NCBI GenBank assembly: GCA_034440555.1
Contig: JAWXCG010000269.1
Coordinates: forward strand, 1 to 8,200
Length of the DNA stretch: 8,200 nt
From: 0-14-3-00-62-12 sp034440555
GTDB taxonomy: Bacteria; Pseudomonadota; Gammaproteobacteria; Xanthomonadales; Ahniellaceae
Reading direction: 5' to 3'
In this document: one piece after another, positions 1-7,572 of the stretch
Numbering within the stretch: position 1 is the first letter of the stretch
How the letters are laid out: every line of letters starts with the position of its first letter
The notes under the pieces: generated by a model
Seen by the model: only the letters and a program-made list of their open reading frames with translations
Told to the model about the DNA's origin: nothing
Database searches by the model: none
Program-made: the position numbers and the translations under genes

Positions 1-1063
1 ACGCTTCGAGGATCTGCTTGAGATTGAGCAGCTTCGGCTGCCCACCTTCGAGCGCGACCATGTTGATGCCGTAGACAGATTCGAGCTGAGTCTGTTGAAA
101 CAGGTTATTGAGCAGTACGTCGGCCTGCTCGCCGCGCTTGACCTGAATGAAAATGCGCATTCCGTCCTTGTCGGACTCATCGCGCAGGCCATCGGGCGCA
201 ATACCCTCGATTTTCTTCTCCTTGTGCAACTCGGCGATTTTCTCGATCAATCGCGCCTTGTTCACCTGGTAGGGCAGCTCGGTGACGATGATTGCATCGC
301 GTCCGTCGCTGTCCGTCTCGATCTCGGCGCGGGCACGAATCTGAATGCGCCCTCTACCGGTTCGGTAGGCTTCGATGATTCCACTGGATCCGTTGATGAT
401 GCCAGCGGTCGGGAAGTCGGGACCGGGAATGATGTGCATCAATTCATCAATGCTGATCTCAGGATTGTCGATCACCGCAACCGTGGCGTCGATCACTTCG
501 CCCAGATTGTGCGGCGGAATATTGGTTGCCATGCCCACTGCGATGCCCGCCGAGCCATTGAGCAGCAGGTTGGGTACCCGTGTCGGCAACACGGTCGGCT
601 CCAGCTCTTTCTCATCGTAGTTGGGCGTGAAATCGACGGTCTCCTTGTCGATGTCGGCCAGCAGCTCATGGGTAAGCTTGGACATGCGCGCTTCGGTGTA
701 ACGCATCGCAGCTGCTGCGTCGCCATCGACTGAGCCAAAGTTGCCCTGTCCGTCAACCAGCATGTAGCGCAGCGAGAACGGTTGCGCCATTCGCACCAGG
801 GTGTCGTAGACCGACTGATCACCATGCGGGTGGTACTTGCCGATCACGTCGCCGACAATACGCGCCGACTTGTAATACGCCTTGTTGTAGTGACAGCCGA
901 GCTCGTTCATCGCAAACAGTACGCGCCGATGCACTGGCTTCAGCCCGTCACGCACATCGGGCAGCGCGCGACCTACAATCACGCTCATCGCATAGTCGAG
1001 ATAGCTCTGCCGCATCTCGTCTTCGATGTTGACGCGGATCACTTCCTTGGCAAATTCAGACAT
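1..1063 (-). CDS. gyrA: DNA gyrase subunit A, N-terminal part (gene continues beyond left edge)
   Basis: GyrA is the breakage-reunion subunit of DNA gyrase, the A2B2 enzyme that introduces negative supercoils using ATP. The reverse strand reads from ATG at 1063 without interruption to base 1, about 354 residues of a protein that is usually 800-900 long. It begins MSEFAKEVIRVNIEDEMRQS and aligns with E. coli GyrA without gaps through the catalytic region. The active-site tyrosine is Tyr122 (codon 698-700) in AAMRYTEAR, and the quinolone-determining motif is GKYHPHGDQSVYD (residues 75-87). Residue 83 is Gln and residue 87 is Asp. Later motifs include VPNLLLNGSAGIAVGMATNI and PGPDFPTAGII. The Shine-Dalgarno is weak (a GGA about 8 bases upstream), but the start matches family length exactly. 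mtnA lies upstream on the same strand. The only uncertainty is the unseen C-terminal part. Confidence 0.98.
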   Translation of the reverse strand, partial: MSEFAKEVIRVNIEDEMRQSYLDYAMSVIVGRALPDVRDGLKPVHRRVLFAMNELGCHYNKAYYKSARIVGDVIGKYHPHGDQSVYDTLVRMAQPFSLRYMLVDGQGNFGSVDGDAAAAMRYTEARMSKLTHELLADIDKETVDFTPNYDEKELEPTVLPTRVPNLLLNGSAGIAVGMATNIPPHNLGEVIDATVAVIDNPEISIDELMHIIPGPDFPTAGIINGSSGIIEAYRTGRGRIQIRARAEIETDSDGRDAIIVTELPYQVNKARLIEKIAELHKEKKIEGIAPDGLRDESDKDGMRIFIQVKRGEQADVLLNNLFQQTQLESVYGINMVALEGGQPKLLNLKQILEA

Positions 1064-1443
1064 TGCTTGTTCCAATCTTTCTAATTCAGTTTTGACATAG
1101 GCATGCAACCGCTCGTCCGAGTGGACGACCAATACAATAAGGGGGTCGCGCAAGCGCGGGAGTTTAGCATGCGCACCCCTCCAAGGGGTCGCTTACTGAC
1201 CACGCGGACGGGGCTTGGTCAGGCAAAATTCCTCGACAATTTCAACAGCGGTCAAAGGTCCGCCACTGCCAAGGCGTCGCGCATAAATAATGTGATCGGA
1301 TTGCGCCGGATCTTGACCCGCCTGCTCGGCGCCCAAAGGGGCGCGTAGTCGGACTACGCAATCCTTTGGGCAACAACGCAGGCGGGTTAAAAAACCAGCA
1401 AGAGTGTCACGTTCAAAAGAGGCACATTGTTTCTGCGCGACGC
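1064..1443. other. Intergenic gap between mtnA and gyrA
   Basis: These 380 bases separate the mtnA stop from the gyrA start, both genes reading leftward. I see no convincing gene; the open frames here have no recognisable product. The gap contains a long nested inverted repeat (1313-1390), a short perfect stem ACCCCT-CCA-AGGGGT at 1175-1189, and a short GC stem CGCGC-AA-GCGCG at 1147-1158. A gyrA promoter probably lies here, but no -35/-10 pair stood out clearly enough to call. There is no run of T after either short stem in the gyrA direction, so neither reads as an intrinsic terminator. Confidence 0.7.
1313..1390. repeat. Three-tier nested inverted repeat (long imperfect hairpin)
   Basis: Three successive paired arms share one centre. 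The outer arms are TTGACCCGCCTGC (1313-1325) and GCAGGCGGGTTAA (1378-1390), with a single G-T wobble. The middle arms are GCCCAAAGG (1331-1339) and CCTTTGGGC (1363-1371). The inner arms are GCGTAG (1343-1348) and CTACGC (1354-1359) around the loop TCGGA. The unpaired parts are TCGGC versus AACAAC and GGC versus AAT. An A run (1389-1394) follows on the plus strand, so neither strand has the U tract an intrinsic terminator needs downstream of the stem. It sits 53 bases past the mtnA stop. By inference it could be a dispersed REP- or MITE-like element or an RNA processing/stability structure; the pairing itself is directly visible. Confidence 0.85.
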
Positions 1444-2496
1444 CTAAGGCTTGGCAGCGGCCAGGTGTCGGTGCATCGCCGTCGCATCGGGTTGTTCGAT
1501 CACTCCGCGTTCAGTCACCATTGCATCAATCAGTGCCTGCGGCGTGACATCGAATACTGGATTCCACGCCCGCACACCCGCTGCCGCCACCCTGACGCTG
1601 CCATATTGCAACAGCTCTTCGGGATCACGCAACTCGATATGAATATCGCAACCCGAAGTGGTGCGCATATCAACCGTGGACCAGGGCGCAACCACCATCA
1701 AACGCAACCCGAAATACCGCGCGAGCACTGCCAGTTGCAATGTGCCGATCTTGTTGGCCGTATCGCCGTTGGCAGCGATTCTGTCAGCGCCCACGACTAC
1801 CCATTGCACCTGGCCCGACGACATCAGATGGGCCGCTGCGGAATCTGCGATCAGCTGCGCTGGAATGCCATCTTTCAATAACTCCCATGCCGTCAAGCGC
1901 GTCCCCTGCAACCAAGGCCGCGTTTCCGTATGAAACACGCGGGCGATACGTCCCTCGGCAACGCCGGCCCGGATCACCCCCAGCGCGGTGCCAAATCCTG
2001 CGGTGGCCAGCGACCCGGTATTGCAATGCGTGAGCACGCCGCTGCCAGGCGCAATCAGCGCCGCACCCAAACTGCCCATGCAGCGATTCGCGGCCAGGTC
2101 ATCACGTTCAATCTGAATGGCCGCTGCTTCGAGCGCAGCCACATTGCCTTCGTGTTCCACCACCGCCTGCATGCGGTCGAGCGCCCAAAACAGATTGACC
2201 GCGGTCGGACGCGAAGCCCGCAGCGCTTCCAGTTCACTGCCAATTGCAGCCGACGCAACCCGACCATCAGCATCGGCATGTGCCTTGGCAGCGAGCACCA
2301 CACCGTAGGCAGCGGCGATACCAATTGCCGGTGCGCCGCGCACGGTCAGGTTGGCGATTGCCGCCGCTACGGCGTGGGCATCGCGACACTCGAGCATAAT
2401 CTCCTCCAGCGGCAAACGGCGCTGGTCGAGCAGAAACAATGCATTGCCCTGCCATTGCACGGCGCGAATCCGGTCATAGCGGTCGTAATCGATCAT
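1444..2496 (-). CDS. mtnA: S-methyl-5-thioribose-1-phosphate isomerase
   Basis: MtnA converts 5-methylthioribose-1-phosphate to 5-methylthioribulose-1-phosphate in the cytoplasmic methionine salvage pathway, which recycles methylthioadenosine from polyamine synthesis. The 350-residue product has the usual family length. Conserved segments in order are TVRGAPAIG (51-59), the catalytic cysteine Cys158 in GVLTHCNTGSLAT, ETRPWLQGTRLTAWEL (191-206), the catalytic aspartate Asp238 in VVGADRIAANGDTANKIGT, and WNPVFDVTP (311-319). The homologous eIF-2B-type regulatory subunits lack this Cys/Asp pair, which supports the enzyme assignment. The start ATG (2494-2496) is preceded by a purine-rich AGAGGAAGG, a good ribosome site 3-7 bases away. 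gyrA lies downstream on the same strand after 380 bases, an order I recall from Xanthomonas relatives. No other salvage genes (mtnB, C, D) are in the window. The stop is TAG. Confidence 0.97.
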   Translation of the reverse strand: MIDYDRYDRIRAVQWQGNALFLLDQRRLPLEEIMLECRDAHAVAAAIANLTVRGAPAIGIAAAYGVVLAAKAHADADGRVASAAIGSELEALRASRPTAVNLFWALDRMQAVVEHEGNVAALEAAAIQIERDDLAANRCMGSLGAALIAPGSGVLTHCNTGSLATAGFGTALGVIRAGVAEGRIARVFHTETRPWLQGTRLTAWELLKDGIPAQLIADSAAAHLMSSGQVQWVVVGADRIAANGDTANKIGTLQLAVLARYFGLRLMVVAPWSTVDMRTTSGCDIHIELRDPEELLQYGSVRVAAAGVRAWNPVFDVTPQALIDAMVTERGVIEQPDATAMHRHLAAAKP

Positions 2497-2550
2497 CAGC
2501 CTTCCTCTTCAGCCGCCAAATGTAATGCAGCGCGCTGGTATAAGCACGCC

Positions 2551-2580
2551 ATGACGGCGGCGACCTTTTCTGCGCATAAT
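2551..2580 (+). promoter_or_regulatory. Possible promoter for a leaderless transcript
   Basis: The 90-base space between divergent mtnA and the plus-strand gene at 2587 contains CATAAT (2575-2580, five of six matches to the -10 consensus) and ATGACG (2551-2556, TGAC shared with the -35 consensus), with an 18-base spacer. Transcription would be expected about 7 bases past the -10, at or next to the A of the ATG at 2587. No Shine-Dalgarno precedes that ATG. A second TATAAG at 2539-2544 lies similarly upstream of an in-frame ATG at 2551 but lacks a -35 partner. This is pattern matching only. Confidence 0.3.
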
Positions 2581-2586
2581 CACCTC

Positions 2587-3495
2587 ATGAGCAAAAAAGT
2601 GATCTCTCTGTGGGATGCCGTCCGTCGTACCGACCGCGCTTTGGCGCATAAGCGCGTCGCCAAATTGCGCGCGTCCTTTCCCGGCGCCCCGAGCGAGCGG
2701 CTGCACCGCCTGCTAGTGCGCAACAAATGCCTGCAAGCCGGTGCCATCGGTGCGCTCACTGCGATCACCGGAGCCATTCCCGGCATCGGTCGAGTCGCCT
2801 CGTTTGCGCTCGGGCCACTCGCCGACACCGCACTGGTGAGCGCTCTTCAAGCGGAACTGGTTATCGAGATCTTCGCGCTCTACGATGCACAGATGCCCGA
2901 ACACGGCGAGAAAATCGCGATTCTCGCCATCGCTGCCACCAATCTTGGTGCGGATGAGATCGCCCGCGAAGCGTCACGCTGGCTGACGCACCAGGCCGGG
3001 CGTTGGATCGGAGCGCGCTGGCTCAAGCGCGCCTGGCCCGTAGCCAATATAGCTACGGCAGCCGCCACCAATATCGCTGTTACCTATGCCATCGGCAATC
3101 GCACGCAGGCCCTCTGCCAGATTCGCGACGCAACGGTCAATGACTGGCCGGCCCTGTTTCGCCGCGTCGCACTGATCGACCAGGACACCATGATGAAGTG
3201 GGCCGGCACCGCAGCACGTACGGCAATCGAGCAAGCGACCGAAAGTGCGCGCACATGGTCGGAACGCATTGGCTCGTTTATGCCGAATCTCGATTTCATG
3301 CTGGACACCCAGACCGCTATTGCGCTGGCTGATCCGCGCGCCACACCCGCGCGTCGGCGCCGCTCGTTGCCACAGCCCACCGCCGCGGCAACCACCAAAA
3401 AGCCCCAGGGGCGCATGCGTGCGGGCTCGCAACCGACGCTGCAGAAACCCAAGCCGCCGACAAGGCCGAGCGCGCGTCGCGGCAAGCCCACGTGA
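2587..3495 (+). CDS. EcsC/DUF697-like hydrophobic helical protein with basic C-terminal tail
   Basis: The 302-residue product starts MSKKVISLWDAVRRTDRALA. Residues about 45-100 include a glycine/alanine-rich hydrophobic stretch around ITGAIPGIGRVASFALGPLADT, followed by ALQAELVIEIFALYD. A second Ala-rich hydrophobic segment, around NIATAAATNIAVTYAIG, covers about 150-170. This 'PGIG ... Q..L...I..LY' layout resembles EcsC- and DUF697-type proteins, which tend to associate with membranes and are poorly characterised; I rate the family as plausible, not certain. The last 50 residues (about 250-302) are low-complexity, rich in Arg, Lys, Pro and Thr, and probably disordered. The frame stays open far upstream across antisense mtnA, but that extension has no family sense. 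ATG at 2587 was chosen because it fits the divergent gap; in-frame ATG 2551 would add 12 residues. There is no Shine-Dalgarno at either. The kinase gene follows after 224 bases. No function is assigned. Confidence 0.8.
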   Translation: MSKKVISLWDAVRRTDRALAHKRVAKLRASFPGAPSERLHRLLVRNKCLQAGAIGALTAITGAIPGIGRVASFALGPLADTALVSALQAELVIEIFALYDAQMPEHGEKIAILAIAATNLGADEIAREASRWLTHQAGRWIGARWLKRAWPVANIATAAATNIAVTYAIGNRTQALCQIRDATVNDWPALFRRVALIDQDTMMKWAGTAARTAIEQATESARTWSERIGSFMPNLDFMLDTQTAIALADPRATPARRRRSLPQPTAAATTKKPQGRMRAGSQPTLQKPKPPTRPSARRGKPT

Positions 3496-3719
3496 CCTGG
3501 AGCTGAAGTCGCAGCCGACACGTGCAACCCAACAATTGGGAGCGCAAGACCGAAACCACCGACTCACCTGTCAACTTTCCAGCTCGGGTGTGGTCTCACC
3601 TGCAAACGCCCATTCGAACGCTGCAATTGGGCAGCACGTTGCGCTTGCCGCCGATACCATTGGGCCGGCTTGGCGACGCCGCGCACCTCACTACTCTGTC
3701 TGAGACTGTTCCGTCTGCC

Positions 3720-6050
3720 ATGGCAAATCTACGCGATTGCTTTGATCAACTGCTGGCGTTGCCGCCGCAGGAACGCGCTGCCTGGCTGCTATCGCAAGTC
3801 ATCGAAGTCGACCAGCACAACATGCTGGAACGCATGGTCGCCGAGGCCGAGGCGGCGCAGACCCAGCGCGATGGCTCTGACCTACCCGAGCGCTTGCAAC
3901 GATTGGCCGCAACTCAGGACGATGCTGCCGCCGCCGCCTGGATCGGGCGTCGAGTGGGCGCGTTCAAGCTGCTGCGACTGATCGGCCAAGGCGGCATGGG
4001 GGCAATTTTTCTGGCCGAGCGCGAGGATGCTGACTTTGCCCAGCAAGTCGCGGTAAAGCTGCTCAGGCGTGGAATGTTTTCCGATCTTGAGCATCGCCTG
4101 TTTCGACGCGAGCGCCAGGCACTCGCCAGCCTGTCGCATGCCAACATCGCGCGCTTGATCGATGGCGGGGTCACCGAAGCCGGCACGCCTTTTCTGGCGA
4201 TGGAGTACGTTGATGGCTTGTCGATCACTCATTTCTGCTCTGAGCATCGACTCCCGCTGCGCCGACGGCTTGAGCTGCTATTGGCGGTTTGTCGCGCCGT
4301 ACAACACGCCCATGGCTCACTGATCGTCCATCGCGATATCAAGCCATCCAATATCCTGGTCAGCAGTGACGGAACCCCCAAGCTGCTCGACTTTGGCGTC
4401 GCCAAGCTGCTGGACGGCGAAGACGGCGAAACCCAAACCGGAATGGCCGCGCTGACGCCCGAATACGCGGCGCCAGAACAGTTTTGCGGTGGCCCGATCA
4501 CCGCTGCCACCGACGTTTACGCGCTCGGCACACTGATGCACGAATTGTTGCTGGGCGAGCGACCGTTGCATAGTCCCGCGCGGCGCCCGTCTTCGCGTGT
4601 CATCGAGTTGAACGCAGACAACACTGCGCTGCCGTCCAGTCCCAGTCTGTTGCGTGGACTGCTGCGCGGCGACCTGGACAACATGATATTGAAGGCGCTC
4701 GAGATTGAGCCGCAGCGTCGCTATGCCACCGCCGGCACGCTGGGCGACGATATCGAGCGCTATCTACAAGGACTGCCGGTTACCGCGCATCCGCCTTCGC
4801 GCTGGTATCGCGGTCGAAAATTTGTGCAAAGACATCGCGGCGGTGTTGCCGTTTCGGTGGTATTGGCTGCTGCGCTACTGGTCAGCTTCGCGCTTTCGTT
4901 ATGGCAAACCCATGTCGCTCGCCTGCAGACTCTACGCGCCGAGCACGAGCTGGCGCGGGCCACTGCCACAACGACTTTCATGCTGGGCATGTTTGAGGGT
5001 ATTGCCCCTTCCGGCCTCTCTGCACTTGCGCCTACGGTCGCCGACTTGCTCGCCAGCGGCACCGCATCACTGCGCGACAATCCCATGATCGATGCCGACG
5101 ACCGCGATGTGCTGCTGATCAAGCTTGCATCAGTGCAGCGCCGTTGGGGCCGACCTGAAGACGCGGCGGCCAACGCACAACAGGTCGTTACTGCCAGAAC
5201 GGCTGCGCGGCAAACACCAGATCGCATCGCGTTGATGGCGGTAGAGCAATGGATGCTGGCGCGACACGCGATTCAGGAATATGACGAAGTCAATCGCATC
5301 TACGCCCAGTACGGGGCTCAAGCCCAGCTTGTCGCGCCCGACCTGGCCGCGATCCTGCTGTCCATCTCCAGCAACGCAGACGGTGGCCAGCTTCGCCCGC
5401 AGGCATTGGCAAAAGCGCGGCGTGCCATCGAGCTATGTCGTGCCCACTGCATCGACGCAGATCAGTTGCGCGTGCGCCGCAATCTTGTCGATGTACTTGA
5501 CGATATCGAAGTCGACACCGCCAGTGCCAGTGCCACTGTGGACCTGAAGGAAGCACAGTCACTGCTTCTTCGACTGATCGCAGATGCGCCGGCGATAGAC
5601 GGTGCTGCACACCCGAACGTTGCGGACGACTACTTCGAACTGTCCTACGTACTGCGCAAACTGGGGCAGCTCGAGGAAGCGGCTCGCACCGCCGACATTG
5701 GCATCAAGCGCATTCTTGCGGTTTACGATCGACCCCATCCGCGCATGATTGTCCATTTTCTCAACGCCGGAAGAATCGCCGCCGCTCGGCATCAGCCGGC
5801 GCAGGCGATCGCGTTGCTCACGCAGGCCCTGGACCTGCACACCACGCAACTCACGACCGACTACAACTTCCTTCCCGCCATCGTGATTGCACTCGCCGAA
5901 GTGGAGATTGCGTCGGGTGCCAGACCCACGGCGCTCCCGCACCTGCTCCGAATTCGCCAGTTGCTCGCGACCCGACCTGGAGAAAGCGATACGCGTTTGG
6001 GCCAGATCGACGAGCTGATACGCCGCTCGGAAAGTCTGGCGCCGCACTGA
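3720..6050 (+). CDS. Transmembrane Hanks-type serine/threonine protein kinase with helical C-terminal domain
   Basis: The predicted 776-residue protein phosphorylates Ser/Thr on unknown targets. Residues 1-75 form a helical leader (FDQLLALPPQERAAWL) typical of this proteobacterial group. The kinase domain covers about 82-350: glycine loop GQGGMG (89-94), ATP lysine Lys113 in VAVKLL, helix-C Glu131, catalytic loop HRDIKPSN (204-211, Asp206), DFG (224-226), APE (251-253) and Asp265 in TDVYALG. All key residues are present, so it should be active. One membrane helix (about 374-395) follows basic residues, placing the kinase in the cytoplasm and about 396-776 in the periplasm. That part is Ala/Leu-rich and helical, TPR-like in character, with a Cys-x3-Cys (573, 577). 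The frame is open from ATG 3522, but those 66 extra residues look non-coding, so ATG 3720 is preferred; its ribosome site is weak. No sigma factor gene is adjacent. The 224 bases upstream (3496-3719) show no clear promoter or terminator. Confidence 0.92.
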   Translation: MANLRDCFDQLLALPPQERAAWLLSQVIEVDQHNMLERMVAEAEAAQTQRDGSDLPERLQRLAATQDDAAAAAWIGRRVGAFKLLRLIGQGGMGAIFLAEREDADFAQQVAVKLLRRGMFSDLEHRLFRRERQALASLSHANIARLIDGGVTEAGTPFLAMEYVDGLSITHFCSEHRLPLRRRLELLLAVCRAVQHAHGSLIVHRDIKPSNILVSSDGTPKLLDFGVAKLLDGEDGETQTGMAALTPEYAAPEQFCGGPITAATDVYALGTLMHELLLGERPLHSPARRPSSRVIELNADNTALPSSPSLLRGLLRGDLDNMILKALEIEPQRRYATAGTLGDDIERYLQGLPVTAHPPSRWYRGRKFVQRHRGGVAVSVVLAAALLVSFALSLWQTHVARLQTLRAEHELARATATTTFMLGMFEGIAPSGLSALAPTVADLLASGTASLRDNPMIDADDRDVLLIKLASVQRRWGRPEDAAANAQQVVTARTAARQTPDRIALMAVEQWMLARHAIQEYDEVNRIYAQYGAQAQLVAPDLAAILLSISSNADGGQLRPQALAKARRAIELCRAHCIDADQLRVRRNLVDVLDDIEVDTASASATVDLKEAQSLLLRLIADAPAIDGAAHPNVADDYFELSYVLRKLGQLEEAARTADIGIKRILAVYDRPHPRMIVHFLNAGRIAAARHQPAQAIALLTQALDLHTTQLTTDYNFLPAIVIALAEVEIASGARPTALPHLLRIRQLLATRPGESDTRLGQIDELIRRSESLAPH

Positions 6051-6153
6051 GCGATTGCGCCACAGGAGTCATGGGAACGCGTTTGAGATGTCGCGCCTGC
6101 TTAAACGTTGATCGCCAACGGTCAGGCCAATCAGCGCAGCGGGAAACCTCGGT

Positions 6154-7386
6154 CTACTTCCGCGTTCGCGCATCGAACCAACGCCCAATCAATGCGCGCT
6201 CGGTGTCCGTCATCTGGGTAATATTGCCGAGCGGCATCACCTTGAGTACTACTGTTTGCTGATGGATCCTCAACGCCCCTGCCTCGATCTGAGCGCTGGT
6301 GTCGAACATTGTGCCCAGCGGCGCGCTGGCCATGATGGTTGGCTTGGCAGAGTGACAGCCGGCGCAGTGTCGCTGAATGATCGGCTGAATCGTGGCAATG
6401 CCCACGGGACCGGTAAGTGTCGCGTCGTAAGCACTGGCGATGGAAACGACATTGGATGCCGGGCGCGCGCTGTCGGTTTTACGCAGCGCGGCCTTTGGCG
6501 CCATCCACGCGAACACGACGACCAGCACCGCAGCACCCATGCCCAGTAGCCACCAAGCGCGATCGCCACTATGCCACAGCACAAAAAACTGGCGGATCAA
6601 TGCGCCTGCGGTCATGAACGCGGCCAATACCAGCCAACTCTGCGGATGCGCAAATGCAGTGGCGTAATGCGTGGCGAGCATGGCAAACACGACCGGCAAG
6701 GTGAAGTACGTGTTGTGCACCGAACGTTGTTTACCGCGCAAACCGTGAGTCGGATCGGGCGTCTCGCCGCGCAACAGCGCAGCAACTATGCGCTTCTGTC
6801 CTGGAATGATCACGAAAAACACGTTGGCCGACATGATCGTTGCCATCACCGCGCCTACCAGCAAAAATGCTGCACGGCCGGCGAACAGGTGCGTTGCTGC
6901 ATAGCTGATGATCAGCACCAGCAGCCCAACCAGAATGCCTAGGCGCTGATCACGGAAGCCAACAACTCGACACAGCAGATCATAGGCAATCCATCCGACG
7001 ATCAGGAATCCAATCGCAAGTCCGACTGCCAAATGGTTTCCCAGGTCAGCAATGTTCGGATCAACCAGATACAGATTCGGCGAGCGCAGATACAGAATAG
7101 CGAACAGCGTAAAGCCCGATAGCCACGTGATGTATGACTTCCACTTGGACCAATGCAGGTCTTGCGGCAACTCGGCGGGGGCCGGCAGATATTTTTGTTT
7201 GAGATAGAACCCGCCACCGTGCACCGACCAGGATTCTCCGTACAAGCCTTGCCCGGGTACCTTCGGCGGCTTCAGACCCCGATCCAGCGCGACGAAATAA
7301 AACGATTCGCCAATCCACGCGATTGCCGCGACTATGTGCAGCCAACGCAAACACAGGCCGACACTTTCGATCAGATATTCAGTCAC
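6154..7386 (-). CDS. puuD: Membrane urate oxidase with fused cytochrome c domain (PuuD)
   Basis: PuuD oxidises urate to 5-hydroxyisourate at the inner membrane and passes electrons to its own c-type haem, an alternative to soluble uricase. The 410-residue product has about eight membrane helices (near 8-26, 86-104, 117-138, 148-166, 172-194, 226-244, 251-270, 278-296). It carries PuuD-type motifs GESWSVHGGGFYLKQKY (50-66) and SVHNTYFTLPVVFAMLATHY (222-241). The C-terminal periplasmic domain (about 325-410) has the haem-binding CAGCH (341-345) and a likely axial Met384 in VMPLGN. The start chosen is GTG 7386, because GTGAGG lies 5 bases upstream and the N-terminus then matches family length; an upstream TTG (7440) would add 18 unlikely residues. 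It lies 186 bases downstream of hiuH on the same strand, consistent with consecutive steps of urate breakdown. It converges on the kinase gene across 103 bases (6051-6153) without an obvious terminator. Confidence 0.95.
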   Translation of the reverse strand: MTEYLIESVGLCLRWLHIVAAIAWIGESFYFVALDRGLKPPKVPGQGLYGESWSVHGGGFYLKQKYLPAPAELPQDLHWSKWKSYITWLSGFTLFAILYLRSPNLYLVDPNIADLGNHLAVGLAIGFLIVGWIAYDLLCRVVGFRDQRLGILVGLLVLIISYAATHLFAGRAAFLLVGAVMATIMSANVFFVIIPGQKRIVAALLRGETPDPTHGLRGKQRSVHNTYFTLPVVFAMLATHYATAFAHPQSWLVLAAFMTAGALIRQFFVLWHSGDRAWWLLGMGAAVLVVVFAWMAPKAALRKTDSARPASNVVSIASAYDATLTGPVGIATIQPIIQRHCAGCHSAKPTIMASAPLGTMFDTSAQIEAGALRIHQQTVVLKVMPLGNITQMTDTERALIGRWFDARTRK

Positions 7387-7572
7387 TACTGCCTCACGAA
7401 TAGCTTGATGTCCCCACCCCAACTTCAAACGCGATGGCAATTTCCAGACTCGCCGCGGATGCCATCAAATCTCGATAAATATCCACTGTGAACCTACAGC
7501 CAGCACGAGCGGAGACGAATACGATCGGAATCGAATGCAGGCGATCCGCTGATCAGCTGCGCCGACCAGCAC

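Noticed and set aside
95..733. Plus-strand open frame of 212 codons at the left end
   Set aside because: It is antisense to gyrA, whose reverse-strand translation is unmistakable; the plus-strand product resembles nothing.
1103..1348. Plus-strand open frame of 81 codons in the mtnA-gyrA gap
   Set aside because: No recognisable product, no Shine-Dalgarno, and it ends within the nested inverted repeat; more likely chance.
1313..1394. Intrinsic terminator for mtnA or for plus-strand reading
   Set aside because: The stem is strong but there is no U tract after it on either strand; the A run on the plus strand would be 5' of the stem in mtnA RNA.
1930..2586. Upstream extension of the plus-strand frame that would make a 521-residue protein
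   Set aside because: It runs antisense through conserved mtnA coding sequence; the open frame is a by-product of GC-rich codon use, and the real gene fits from 2587.
3522..3719. 66-residue N-terminal extension of the kinase from ATG 3522
   Set aside because: The extra segment has no family resemblance, while ATG 3720 leads directly into the typical N-terminal helix of such kinases.
6106..6120. CGTTG-ATCGC-CAACG stem as a bidirectional terminator between the kinase gene and puuD
   Set aside because: Only five pairs and no T run on either side; too weak to call.
7394..7465. 23-codon reverse-strand ORF ending in the puuD ribosome site
   Set aside because: Very short, weak ribosome site and no recognisable product; could be chance, so not listed as a gene.
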